Assembly (NCBI GenBank): GCA_009746045.1
Contig: RPFO01000167.1
Location: 1,239,574 to 1,303,573, forward strand
Direction: 5' to 3'
From: Mesostigma viride
Taxonomy: Eukaryota > Streptophyta > Mesostigmatophyceae > Mesostigmatales > Mesostigmataceae
DNA length: 64,000 nucleotides
Position 1 is the first letter of the stretch. Each line of letters opens with the position of its first letter. Below the pieces are notes generated by a model. The model was not told the DNA's origin. It made no database searches and worked only from the letters and a program-made list of their open reading frames with translations. Shown here piece by piece: positions 42,920-52,414 of this stretch. The position numbers were made by a program, and so were the translations under genes.

Positions 42920-43869
42920 GCTGGTGCATGGTTATAGGGCATTGGAGAGCAGATTGTGTGGTAGTGTCAGCATTGTGACTGGCATAATACCTGTATTTTA
43001 GTCTGTACTAAGGCTCATGGACCATGGTACACTCACTCTGATTTTAATCAGGATACAGCCAGGTTTTGGCTGGGGTTCATGCTGTTGACTACACAAGGTT
43101 GACAGGTCCATTACAGACCATGTATTCTATTTTAAAAGAAATGTATATTTGTACATACTTCTCACAATGGTCTGGGAACCTTTATTCTGGGGTTTATAGG
43201 GCGGGGTTCGATTCCCTGGTATTATGTTTCTACAAGCTGGCCTGTTCAGGTGTTTGCCTGTTCAGACTTCCCTAGTTCCCCAGGGCAGGATTTAATTGTT
43301 GCCTATGTGTTTCATTTTGTCATTTGTTTGCTGTGGCAGTTTACCATCTGGCAAGTAGACGGGCGCCGTAAGACGGGCGCCAATAGACCCCTGTTGAGAG
43401 AATGACAGGCAAACTATTGTAATACGCCTTACTTTGTCAAGTGGTATTTTAATTGTCATGGATTTATTGTACTTATATTGAATATGTACTGGGTTTTATG
43501 GGATTAGTATCTGGGATTAATGTAACTCACCGCCAGAAGGTCATTGTACTGGAGGCTCTACCGAGGTGATGGGATTAATTCCTGGAGAAGACCTCATAGA
43601 ATTAACCTGTATGTATTTAATTTTGTGTGCTTCTAATATCTGGTGGTACTCTGTAATGCCACTTCCATAGGTTTTTATCCATTTCTCATGGAATGGTTTT
43701 CCCTGTGGCAGATCTGTTTCTTTTCCAGTTCCTTAAAAGAAAGGGCTGGGGGAATGGCATTGGCCATTAAAGACATCTGTTCAAGCTTCAAGCTGGAGTG
43801 AAGGACATTTCAAGCTACTTCAAGGGTCCCTGGCAGGGGATGTGATCCCTAAAGAAAAGAAGGGATTGG
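42920..43869 (+). other. Copia 3' untranslated region with polypurine tract
   Basis: About 950 bp without a convincing ORF. The duplicated motif AGACGGGCGCC is near 43.37 kb. The purine-rich AAAGAAAAGAAGGGATTGG (about 43,851-43,869) abuts the 3' LTR and is the likely plus-strand primer. Confidence 0.7.
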
Positions 43870-44486
43870 AGTTAACGTAAAGGATTTACGTTAGATGGAT
43901 AGAGATTGTTACGCTCTTTCCAACGGCACCTTGAACGCCTCATTTGGTTAAGGAACGTAAAAGTTATGACGTTTCCTAGGCTGTGCCGACAGTACCCGGC
44001 GCGCCACTGTGGGCGCGTACGGACACAGGATGTACAAGTGTCACTTTGATAGTCCGCAGGACGTTGACAGGACTTGTACAGGACTTGATGGTCAATTGAT
44101 AGGTAGGCGTGCTGTAGCGCGCCAGGACCTATGAGACAATTGATGCTGACTAGTGTACGGATAGGTCCACAGGACTAGCCGTATGGACAATTGATAGATC
44201 TGCGCGCCAAAGGCGTGCCAGAGTCTGTGTAATCAATTGATTGACAGTTCAGCTGTGACAGAGCAGCTGAATACTTGGACGCGTCCCTAGCAAGCTATAT
44301 GAGTGACTTGGTCACACCGGGACGCTAGTTCTTGCGTGCACGTTCTCTTGGCACTGCGACCCTGTCGTCTGTGCTGCGTGCAGTCTTGGAAGTGACGTGA
44401 CTTACGTCTGTGTTTCCTTGTTATTAATAAAGGCAACTTCCTGCAAGAACCATGGCGGAATTCGTGGCATTCTCACCCTCACAACT
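43870..44486 (+). repeat. Copia 3' LTR
   Basis: 617 bp. It differs from the 5' copy at G/A (GTTAGATGG), T/A (GACAGAGCAG), an extra T (TTTCCTTGTT) and T/C (TTCTCACCC). It is followed directly by the target duplication GCTAC. Confidence 0.95.
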
Positions 44487-45368
44487 GCTACCGACCCGGA
44501 TAAAACTAAGTCAATTCAGGAATGGCCTACTCCTACCGACGTTAAAGGTGTACGTAGTTTCCTAGGAATTGCTTCTTACTATAGGCGTTTTATCCCGCGT
44601 TTCGCAACTATAGCAGCCCCTATTAATCATTTATTAAAGAAGGATATCCCCTTTGTTTGGAGTAGTGAATGTCAGTCGGCTTTTCAGTGCCTAAAATCCC
44701 TACTCCTTTCCCCTCCTGTACTCATCCTACCGGATACTACTAAACCCTTTGTTGTGGCTACAGATGCTAGTAAAGTAGCTATAGGTGGTGTCCTTCTCCA
44801 GGATCAGGGTCAGGGCTTACAGCCAATTGAGTATATCTCTAGGACAATGCTCCCTGCGGAGCGTAACTATCCTGTACACCAGCAGGAACTCTTAGCTGTG
44901 GTGTATTGTTGCCACGCTTGGCAGCACTTCCTTAAAGGTGCCCAATTTGATGTCTGCCTGAATGAACCCTGTGAGCTAGATCCTTATAGGTTAGTTATCC
45001 AAACGGATCATCGTCCCCTTACCCATCTTCTCTCCCAACCCAACCTTACCCCTCGGCAAGCGCGCTGGATGGAATTTTTAGCACAGTTTTCCCCTTTTAA
45101 ACTTCAGTATGTCAAGGGTGTAGATAACATAGTACCAGATGCACTCTCTCGTCGTGCAGACTATTCCTTCTTCGAGGACCTGGATGTTCTCAATACTACT
45201 CTAGTTCCTACTACTATGGGTGTAACCCCTTATGGTGAACTACCTGATGATGAATCCTATGCCTACCTCTTTCATACATCTGTTCGCATGCCTGATCTCC
45301 TTTCTCACGTAGGACTCTCTCTCCCGTGTGAGGCCCTTCCCGTGGCCTCGGGGGGAGGGGAAAAATAA
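44487..45368 (+). CDS. pol: Chromovirus RT tail and RNase H
   Basis: It resumes exactly where the pol was cut. The ACC codon split at the target site is followed by DPDKTKSIQEWPTPTDVKGV, SFLGIASYYRRFIP (the RT connection) and RNase H (FVVATDASKVAIGG, HQQELLAVVYC, VIQTDHRPLTHLL, VPDALSRR). The frame ends just past a G6-A-G4-A5 run (45,350-45,365), from where a +1 shift enters the integrase frame. Confidence 0.93.
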   Translation, partial: ATDPDKTKSIQEWPTPTDVKGVRSFLGIASYYRRFIPRFATIAAPINHLLKKDIPFVWSSECQSAFQCLKSLLLSPPVLILPDTTKPFVVATDASKVAIGGVLLQDQGQGLQPIEYISRTMLPAERNYPVHQQELLAVVYCCHAWQHFLKGAQFDVCLNEPCELDPYRLVIQTDHRPLTHLLSQPNLTPRQARWMEFLAQFSPFKLQYVKGVDNIVPDALSRRADYSFFEDLDVLNTTLVPTTMGVTPYGELPDDESYAYLFHTSVRMPDLLSHVGLSLPCEALPVASGGGEK

Positions 45369-47031
45369 AATTTCTATACCGCTTAGCCATATAGCGACTA
45401 GGTCAGGAAAGTCTTATGAAAACGTAGTCCCTCTAGGACCTCCCCTTCTCTTTGGCAAGGCGGTAGGAGATCTCTTTAAACCTGTTCTGGATACTTCTGT
45501 AGCGATGCCTACCTCTGATCTTGAACGCCTTATTAGTAGATTTACGGCCACTGAGCCGGAAGCATTAGCTGCCATTGCTGCACATCCCCAACAATTAGGC
45601 AAGCACCCTTGTAAATTTGTAGGTGGGTTTTTATATGTGCAGATAGCAGATTCTCCCCCTCAATGGCGCCTGTATGTCCCTCCTATCTGTCGCTCCTCCT
45701 TGCTCTTTGAGTTGCATGACTTAGCTGCTCATCAGGGTGGTAAACGGGTACGGGACCTAGTAGCCCGCTCTTATTACTGGCCTTCCCTTTATAAGGATGT
45801 AGATGAGTATGTTAGAACTTGTCAATCTTGCCAGGAAATGAAACCCAATAATGTAGGACAGATAGCAGAACCTAGGACCTTGCCTGACCCCATCATGCCT
45901 TGGGATTCTATCATGATGGATTTTGTAGGACCTTTTAGAAAGAATGATAGGGGCAATGCCCAAATCCTTGTGTTCATAGATCGTTTTACTCGTATGTGCC
46001 ATCTTGTGCCGTGTCCTTTAGAACTCACCGCACGTGATTGCGCACGCCTATACCTCAATAATGTATATAGATATCATGGATTGAGTAGGCAGTTTATTAG
46101 TGATAAGGATAAATTATTTACCTCAGATTTTTGGCAGCAGTTTTTCGCTGCCATCGGTACCAAGGTTACCTACGGTACTGCCTACCACTCCTCCTCCTCT
46201 CATTTAGTAGAGCGTCTTAATAGAGTAGTAGAAGAAGCGCTTAGGCACTATGTTAATGGCTCGGGTAGTGATTGGGAGGATTATTTATGTTTGGTAGAGT
46301 TCTCCCTCAACAATTGTCCCCAAGCTGCGCATGGATATACGCCCTTCTTCTTAGATACTGGTAGACAGCCCCTTACCCCTACCTCTCTCTTAGCTAGTCC
46401 TCTACGGGACAAGGATGATGTGTCCCGAGATACTGTAGAAGGTGTACAGTCCTTACTAGATAGAATGAAAACTGCTCATGACCACGCGATCTCAGGGTAC
46501 CAAAAAGCTCAGGCTAAGTACCTTGCTAGGTTGCGTGCCTCCTTAGATAGACGAGCACCTGAGATAGAAATAGGAGATCTAGTATTAGTAGAAGGCCCCC
46601 GTGTTGGCCGTTTTGCTCATAAGTTTGAAGCAGAACTGAAGGTCAAACTTAGGCCCGCCTTCTTAGGACCCTTCCATGTGTTGTCTAGGGTAGGAAATTT
46701 CTTATATAAAGTCGATATCCCTACCTCCTGGCAAACGCATTCAAACACCTTCCATAGGAGCCAGCTTAAACTGTACCATCCTAGTACGTTCGCTGGCAGG
46801 GAGTTAGCGCCTGCCCCTTTAGAGCATAACCCTGACACTGGGGAAGTAGAAGACGAAGTAGAAAGCATCGTGGCCCATAGAGATATCAAAAAGGGCCGCG
46901 GTACCCAGCGTCAGTATAAAGTGAAGTGGATGTATGCTCGTAGTGAAGTAGATAAGGTTTGGTATACGGAGAGTGAGCTAGATGGGTGTAGTCGCCTGCT
47001 GCAGGAATATAAAACCCTGCACAAGCTCTAG
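45350..47031 (+). CDS. pol: Chromovirus integrase with chromodomain
   Basis: Zinc-binding H-x4-H (LHDLAAHQGG) with C-x2-C (VRTCQSCQ). The DDE core has Asp in IMMDFVGPF, Asp in FISDKDKLF and Glu in HLVERLNRVV, with exactly 35 residues between the last two. A GPF-like module (FLGPFHVLSRVGNFLYKVDI) follows. The C-terminus (EDEVESIVAHRDIKKG, YKVKWMYARSEVDKVWYTES) is a chromodomain, which defines chromoviruses and typically directs insertion to marked chromatin. Stop at 47,031. Confidence 0.95.
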
Positions 47032-47107
47032 TTGTAGGCCTTCTCCTCTCTTATGTTATGTCTGCTGTCGACGGGTGGTTGGTTGTCCCCTCCCCTCCGC
47101 AGCCGTC

Positions 47108-48628
47108 ATGTCAGAGCCTACCCCTCCGGCTGAGAGCCCGCTGCCGTCCCTGCCCCTACCGGACCCTGAGCTGTACTTCGAGGCCCTTCCGGGTCGTTGG
47201 GTTTCACGGTCTAGTTTCCCGGGTGGCGTCGTGCATCCGGCCCTCCAGGCCCAGCATGCGGGCATAGTCCGGGCGGCTCTCTTCGGGGTCACGTGGTACG
47301 GTCCTTCCCCTGCTGAACCGCATCAGCTTGTTTTGCACGGATTTGACGATGCCGGCCACTGTTTGCTAGAATGTGGCTCCAGCTGTCCAGCCCTGGGACA
47401 GATAGCTGCGATTCTCCAGTGCCCCAGGGTGTTTTCCTACCTTTCTACCCCTGTGGGCCGCTCCTGCCTACGGGATGTGTTCCCCTGGCTTCCTGCCGAG
47501 GGTGATGCGGAGCTGGATGAGAACCCCTGCGACCTGTTACGGGCCGTAGAGTTTATGGAGATAGCAGATCAGAACGCGGGTGTAGGATTTGGCGACCCTA
47601 CCCCTACGGACGCGCCGGTAGAGGCGCAGTATTCCCCTGAGTATTCGGCCTCCCCTGCGGCGTCCTCCTCTTCAGTGTCGGCGCCTTCCCCTGTCCCGTC
47701 TTCACCGAGGTCGGTCCTGTGCGCATCGGTGGAGCCTACCCCTTCGGGCTCTGGTCGTGAGCCTGATCCTCTTGCGGCGACAGTTTCTGCGATGCAGGCG
47801 CAGATCCAGTCCCTGACGGCGGCCTTCGGGGCCTTCATGGCGGCCCAGGCGCACGCGCCAGCCACGCCAGGTGGGGTGTCTGTGGCAGCTGTGCCCCCTT
47901 CCCCTTCGGTCGCCTCGGCGTCTACGGTTCCCTCTGGTGCTGCAGCTCCTACGCCTTCGGCTACCGCTGCGCCTGCTACTGACGTACCTGCGCCTCGGCG
48001 CGAGTCCGCCGTCCCAGTGGCAGCGCCCGCCGCCGCCGCGTCCGAGCCGCCCACCACGTCAGCGCCGCCCTCGCGGGGTTTCTTCAGCGACCCGGGCGGT
48101 CTTCCCAGGCTTTGGGAGGGCGGTCCCCCGCAGAGGATCCCGGTGCCTGACTGGAGCTTGGACGGTAACCAGTCGTATGCCGGATTGCCTGTCCCCACGG
48201 GTCCTATTTTCAACATGTGGCCTGGTGGTGCGCCACCCCCAGAGACCGGCGCGCCAGTTGCGGAGGCGGGTCCGTCGCGACCCCCTGCGGCCTCGGGTCC
48301 GACGCGGCCCCCTGTTGTACCGGCACCTTCTGCACCTGCGCCGGTTCCTACCCCTTCGTCGGCCCCTGCCCCTTCGGCCCCGCGGTCTTTGGCTGCGGTT
48401 GTTCGGTCCAGTGGCTCTGACCCGCGCGCCACCCGCGCTGCCGATTCCCTTCGGGAGTTGTCAGAGGGCGATCGGGATCGGGCCCCTTCTGTGGTGCATG
48501 CGACCCCGGAGTCGCGCGACGCGCCTGTCTTCGGGTATGGTATGTCTGCGCTCGCTTGCCGCCAGTGTGACCTGCCGCGCGCCTCCCATCCCGTTTCGTT
48601 TAAGTGGCCAGCCGGAGCGGCTGCTTAG
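47108..48628 (+). CDS. Extra chromovirus ORF 1 downstream of integrase, function unknown
   Basis: 506 residues from ATG 47108 (MSEPTPPAESPLPSLPLPDP). An in-frame open stretch upstream overlaps the end of pol, but a pyrimidine-rich acceptor TCCCCTCCCCTCCGCAG ends 5 bp before this ATG, so a spliced message is the simplest way to express it. The first ~155 residues are globular (YFEALPGRWVSRSSFPGGVV, LVLHGFDDAGHCLLECGSSC). Then come Ser/Ala/Pro-rich sequence, a short predicted coiled coil near 220-245 (ATVSAMQAQIQSLTAAFGAF), a long Pro/Ala region, and a C-terminal C-x2-C-x5-H motif (CRQCDLPRASH). There is no signal peptide or membrane span, so it is not a typical env. It is GC-richer than gag and pol. 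I do not recognise it. Confidence 0.75.
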   Translation: MSEPTPPAESPLPSLPLPDPELYFEALPGRWVSRSSFPGGVVHPALQAQHAGIVRAALFGVTWYGPSPAEPHQLVLHGFDDAGHCLLECGSSCPALGQIAAILQCPRVFSYLSTPVGRSCLRDVFPWLPAEGDAELDENPCDLLRAVEFMEIADQNAGVGFGDPTPTDAPVEAQYSPEYSASPAASSSSVSAPSPVPSSPRSVLCASVEPTPSGSGREPDPLAATVSAMQAQIQSLTAAFGAFMAAQAHAPATPGGVSVAAVPPSPSVASASTVPSGAAAPTPSATAAPATDVPAPRRESAVPVAAPAAAASEPPTTSAPPSRGFFSDPGGLPRLWEGGPPQRIPVPDWSLDGNQSYAGLPVPTGPIFNMWPGGAPPPETGAPVAEAGPSRPPAASGPTRPPVVPAPSAPAPVPTPSSAPAPSAPRSLAAVVRSSGSDPRATRAADSLRELSEGDRDRAPSVVHATPESRDAPVFGYGMSALACRQCDLPRASHPVSFKWPAGAAA

Positions 48629-48706
48629 GTTTTAGCGGGCAAGTGTTCGAAGCGCGTCATTGGTGAATTACTCGGGAACTTGGGTTTCCCCGCGAAACTC
48701 CAACCG

Positions 48707-49215
48707 CACGTTCAGATTTCCAAATCTCAAGTAAAGTTCGGCGCAACTTTCTGAACGGGGGCAGTTGACGAGCAGCATTCCTCCGGACGAATGAATTGCG
48801 TTCCATACTTGCGCAAAATTTTGAAAGGTAGCTTGCGTGCAGCCCTACTAAAATTTGCGCGCACGTTCAGATTTCCAAATCTCAAGTAAATTTCGGCGGA
48901 GCATTCTGAACGGGGGTAGTTGGCGGGCAGCGTTCCTCCAGACGAATGAAATGCGTTCCATACTAGCGCAAAATTTTGAAAGGTAGCTTGCGTGCAGCCC
49001 TACTAAAATTTGCGCAAAGTGTGGGACTGAAAATTCGTAACGAAAACTTTTTGGTAGTTGCCGTCACTTCCTCTTGTGCAAACGTGTGGGAGTGAAAATT
49101 CGTAACGGAAACTTTTTGGTAGTTGCCGTCACTTCATTTTGAGCGAGTGTTGGGCTGAAAATTCGTAACGGAAACTTTTTGGTAGTTGGCGTCACTTCCT
49201 TTGGTTCGACTGAAA
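48707..49215 (+). repeat. Internal repeats between the two extra ORFs
   Basis: Two ~155-bp copies (starting CACGTTCAGATTTCCAAATC at 48707 and 48862) are followed by three ~65-bp copies containing AAAATTCGTAACGGAAAC (from about 49,019, 49,084 and 49,148). They are non-coding and AT-richer than the ORFs. An acceptor-like CACTTGGCAG lies just after them at 49,311, before the next ORF. Confidence 0.9.
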
Positions 49216-49368
49216 ATTCGCTGAAATTCGCTGAATTCGTACCGTAGCCTAATTTTTAGTACCTCGAAGTGACGGGGCACCTAAAAATTTGCCCACAAGT
49301 ACACTTGGCAGCGCGCTCACTGGGAAAAATTGTACAGCCGCTCCGGCGGGCCACTTGAACGAATTGTA

Positions 49369-50181
49369 ATGGCCGAGCTGGCCATTTCGCCCATGTCCTA
49401 CGGGTTCTCCCAGGTGTGTCGGGCGCCGCGGGACCGTAACCTACCAGTAGAGACTGATCGGCCTCCTTTCGACATGGTTATTTTGGCTGATCCGGTGTTC
49501 CAGGGTGAGATCCTGGTTCGGCGCGTCCTGTACCGCTGGGCGCGGCGCCACAATGACTTGGACACCTACGGCGGGTTCCAGTGGGCCTACCCTCCGCCTC
49601 TGGGCATTATGGCCTCAGATGCTCTTACGGTAGATTTTCCTGCGGTGCCGGGTGCCACGTACAGCACCGTCCTTCAGCCCATCCTAGAGTGGGATGCCCG
49701 TCGTCCAGCGCCCATCCCGGGCCAGGGTTTGGACTCTCGGGGTCATCCTCCTCCCCGGGCTAGCGACTACCTTGAGACGTTCGGGTCGCGACAGTGTGCC
49801 CGCCGGTGGCGTTCCCGCGAGATTCGGCACATCCGGTTGTGGCCGTCCAACGTGGAGCCCCTGGTAGATCTGTTTTTCCCGACGGGTATGCGCCCTCGGA
49901 TCCGGTATCATCGCCTGCTCCTTCGGGCTCTCTGCCTGATCGCGGTAGAGCCTTTCCTACGCCTCTTTGCCTGCGGTTTCCTGGACTGGGCCCGGGGCCA
50001 GGTCGTTCTTACACAGCATAGGTACTACTGGGCCTTCCTGGGACTTTTCCCTGACGGCGTGTGGGCCGATGTTTTCCTCACTGTAGATAGGCACGACAAT
50101 GCTGAGGATGTGTCTCACTACCAGGCTTACCTGGATGTCCTGCTGGCCTCCCGTGGTACCTACCAGACGGATGGCCATTAG
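49369..50181 (+). CDS. Extra chromovirus ORF 2, function unknown
   Basis: 270 residues from ATG 49369 (MAELAISPMSYGFSQVCRAP). It is globular in composition, with many Arg, Trp and Tyr residues: FDMVILADPVFQGEILVRRV, YGGFQWAYPPPLGIMASDAL, FLRLFACGFLDWARGQVVL. A moderately hydrophobic stretch (LLLRALCLIAVEPFLRLFAC, about 195-215) is not a clear membrane span. It is intact, in the same orientation as pol, and ends about 370 bp before the 3' LTR. I do not recognise a family. A captured host gene or a movement/accessory protein are possibilities without evidence. Confidence 0.75.
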   Translation: MAELAISPMSYGFSQVCRAPRDRNLPVETDRPPFDMVILADPVFQGEILVRRVLYRWARRHNDLDTYGGFQWAYPPPLGIMASDALTVDFPAVPGATYSTVLQPILEWDARRPAPIPGQGLDSRGHPPPRASDYLETFGSRQCARRWRSREIRHIRLWPSNVEPLVDLFFPTGMRPRIRYHRLLLRALCLIAVEPFLRLFACGFLDWARGQVVLTQHRYYWAFLGLFPDGVWADVFLTVDRHDNAEDVSHYQAYLDVLLASRGTYQTDGH

Positions 50182-50539
50182 ATAGAGGGCCTTAGGCCCG
50201 ACCTGAGGGTGTTGTCCCTCCGGTATGTAGAGTCGCCCTCATGTTCTGGCCAGTTGACTGGTCGTTCTTGGTCCTTGGTGCTGATGGGTTTACTCTGTGT
50301 GTCCTGCCCAGTGCCGTTCCCCCCCGGCAAGGACTTTGTTCCAGGCAGTTAGGGGAACCTACCACCAGGCTTGGTGCTGGCTAACCCTACACCTCCAGGC
50401 GTGGTGGTGGAGACCGTGTGAACTATTGGTGCCTTGTATCTTGGATGGCCTGCTGACTGTGTTAGTGTGTGCTGGGTGCATTAGGTTTCCTACCCCTTGT
50501 TTTCCTCCCTGTGCGTAGGGAGAGGGCTCCCTACCTTTG

Positions 50540-50551
50540 TGGGGGGGGAGG
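50540..50551 (+). promoter_or_regulatory. Chromovirus polypurine tract
   Basis: GGGGGGGGAGG directly before the 3' LTR (after CTACCTTTGTG) primes plus-strand synthesis. Near copies (G7-A-G5 at 35,040 and G6-A-G4 at 45,350) occur at two ORF junctions. Confidence 0.85.
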
Positions 50552-51124
50552 TGTTACGTCGCGTAACAATTCGTTGTAGTTACGGACGTAAATTAGGTCT
50601 TTTGCCTCGGTTGTCCCTAGGTTTACGTTTAGGCTCCTACCGGGACATTATTGTCCGCGTAACAGTACTGTGGTACATTGGGTGCCGTTGGGCGCCGCGC
50701 CGCGTACTTTACTAGTGGTCCTTATCCTGTGGTAGAATGTAGTGGACCAGCGTGCATCAGTAGATGTAGTGGACCAGCGTGCATCTGTAGGCGAGGGCCA
50801 TGTCGGCCCGAGCGTGTTGGACCGTTGGTGACCATTTATGCGCGTTCTACCCCTTGTGTGTGCACTCGGCGTGTGTTAAATGAATTAACACATATAGGCT
50901 TGGGTCACGGCAGTGTAGTTGTGTTTCCTTCCTCTATTCCTGGAGTAAACGGGTTTTGATAAATGGTTGTATGGCGTATTATAGTAACACTTACGTTAAT
51001 GCATTGAGATCAGCTCCGTCACGTTCGTCTTTCGCCAGAGGGTTGAGTAGAGGAGGCCTGACCAGTTTAGGTAGTATCAGGCCCATTAGAGGTAGAGGCG
51101 GAGGTAGATATCCGCGGCGTAACA
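50552..51124 (+). repeat. Chromovirus 3' LTR
   Basis: 573 bp, two differences from the 5' LTR, followed by the target duplication GCATT. Confidence 0.98.
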
Positions 51125-51129
51125 GCATT

Positions 51130-52392
51130 ATACCCTAAAAAACAACGCCAAATGAAATGGAAAGATGAAAAAAGCAAAAGAAGTAAGATCAGTCAGGCTA
51201 TGCTTCCATGCAAGCAGGTCCTGGGCATCTCCATGTTTCTTGTATGCATGAGGAGCACACAAGAAGAAGGCTGACTTTGGCGAGCAAAACAAGAAATAGT
51301 GGCTAGATCTGGCCAGAAAACCACTTGTTTCGAGATGTTTCTAGCAAGAAAAAACATCGCGTTATCAAGCTCATCATATTTACAAACAATGCCAAGCACT
51401 ACGTCACTGCTTTCGATGAAGCATAAGCTAATAGCAGACAAATCTGGTCCAAAATCTGCATGTGGTAGTGGTATTCCCCAACCATCACGAGCCAATAATG
51501 CGTAGAGGCAGTAAAGCAACCAAAAGACAAGCAGAAAACCTCCATTACAGGTCTACGATTATTTTACAATCCACCCAACAACTTGATACAGTACAATGAA
51601 CACGTCAACAGGATAGCACGTACCAGATCAAATTAATTAAACCGCATATTACCTTTCTTGACGGAGCCAGCATGCCCACCTGATGGACGTAGCTGCGAGC
51701 CTTTCCTGGCCGTCGTCGCTTATAAATCATGTAAGGAATAACGTGAAACATCTATCCGCGTTCAAATGTAGGGGCATTTCCCGCCTATCAACAGTTAGCA
51801 CATGCACGGTCGCCACCTGGTTGCTGAAACGAGGTTGCCGCATCGAGCCGCTCCTTCGGAAGGTCGAGACATATCTGCGCACATCCAAACGTTGCCTGGC
51901 CAAGGATATAAGCTTTTCAAGACCTAAGGATCATGCCTACAGATTGAAAATGTAAAGCGGCCATGCTCTCGTACCAGTCAGTTTTCTGTATGACTTATAT
52001 TAATATTCGGTGCATGGCTGCCCGAGAGGCAAGGGCAGAGACCTAAACAGCATGGAGAGTTGCCAACTTGGGTTGCCAACTTGCCATGCTACAGTGTAGC
52101 TTCAATGCTTGTAAGATCCTTGTGTCTCACGGTCGCCAAATGTCAACCAGTGGATGGTTTCCGTAGTGTTTCTAAGTTCCCTTGCATTCCCGCCTTGGTT
52201 CCCGCACGAAAAATTTGGCTGCCGGACCTCGGATGAGCGCGAAAACCCCATTATACGCGCGCTTATACGTGTTATTCGCCGTATCATATTCATACGTAAT
52301 TTAAATACGCAAATCGTATAAAACGGATAAAAATTATACGCTCGACCTTGTACAACACGTATTATACCGTATTATACAGTATAATACGCCGA
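51130..52392 (-). other. Interior of the hAT element with coding-like remnants
   Basis: On minus, 51,193-51,519 is open for 108 codons (DLSAISLCFIESSDVVLGIV, CKYDELDNAMFFLARNISKQ). A block at about 51,650-51,950 reads LEKLISLARQRLDVRRYVST with one internal stop and a possible CAG|GTGGGC donor. These look like pieces of a gene, not of a hAT transposase, and may be a captured host fragment. The product is not recognised. Confidence 0.35.
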
Positions 52393-52414
52393 ATAATGGA
52401 ACACTGGATGCCGG

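Larger units (their letters stand above)
36648..44486 (+). mobile_element. Ty1/copia element nested in the chromovirus pol
   Basis: 616- and 617-bp LTRs differ by three substitutions and one T indel. The 5-bp duplication GCTAC is at 36643-36647 and 44487-44491. LTR ends are AGTT...AACT, fixed by both junctions, so this is not a TG...CA element. The order is LTR, extra ORF, gag, integrase, protease-like segment, RT, RNase H, LTR. Integrase before RT defines the copia type. Frames of pol are broken three times, so this copy is probably inactive or depends on frameshifting. Confidence 0.95.
31702..51124 (+). mobile_element. Ty3/gypsy chromovirus with extra ORFs, interrupted by a copia element
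   Basis: The 573-bp LTRs run TGTTACG...CGTAACA. The 5-bp target duplication GCATT is at 31697-31701 and 51125-51129. The order is LTR, primer-binding site, hybrid-binding-domain ORF, gag, protease, RT, [copia insertion], RNase H, integrase with chromodomain, two extra ORFs, polypurine tract, LTR. Without the copia element it is about 11.6 kb, large for a chromovirus. LTRs differ at only 2 of 573 positions, so insertion was recent. Confidence 0.97.
31432..52406. mobile_element. hAT-type DNA transposon, split by a retrotransposon
   Basis: The ends are the 14-bp inverted repeats CAGTGTTCCATTAT (31432-31445) and its reverse complement (52393-52406). The flanking 8-bp target duplication is GATACCGG (31424-31431) / GATGCCGG (52407-52414), one mismatch. 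CAGTG ends and an 8-bp duplication are typical of hAT. Inside both ends, CGTATAATACGG-like motifs recur, as in transposase-binding subterminal repeats. Without the inserted chromovirus and its duplicated GCATT the element is about 1.55 kb. No transposase is recognisable, so it looks non-autonomous. Confidence 0.8.

Noticed and set aside
47108-48628. Extra ORF 1 as an envelope glycoprotein
   Set aside because: The position fits, but there is no signal peptide, fusion-peptide-like or membrane segment. It was kept as an unknown accessory protein.
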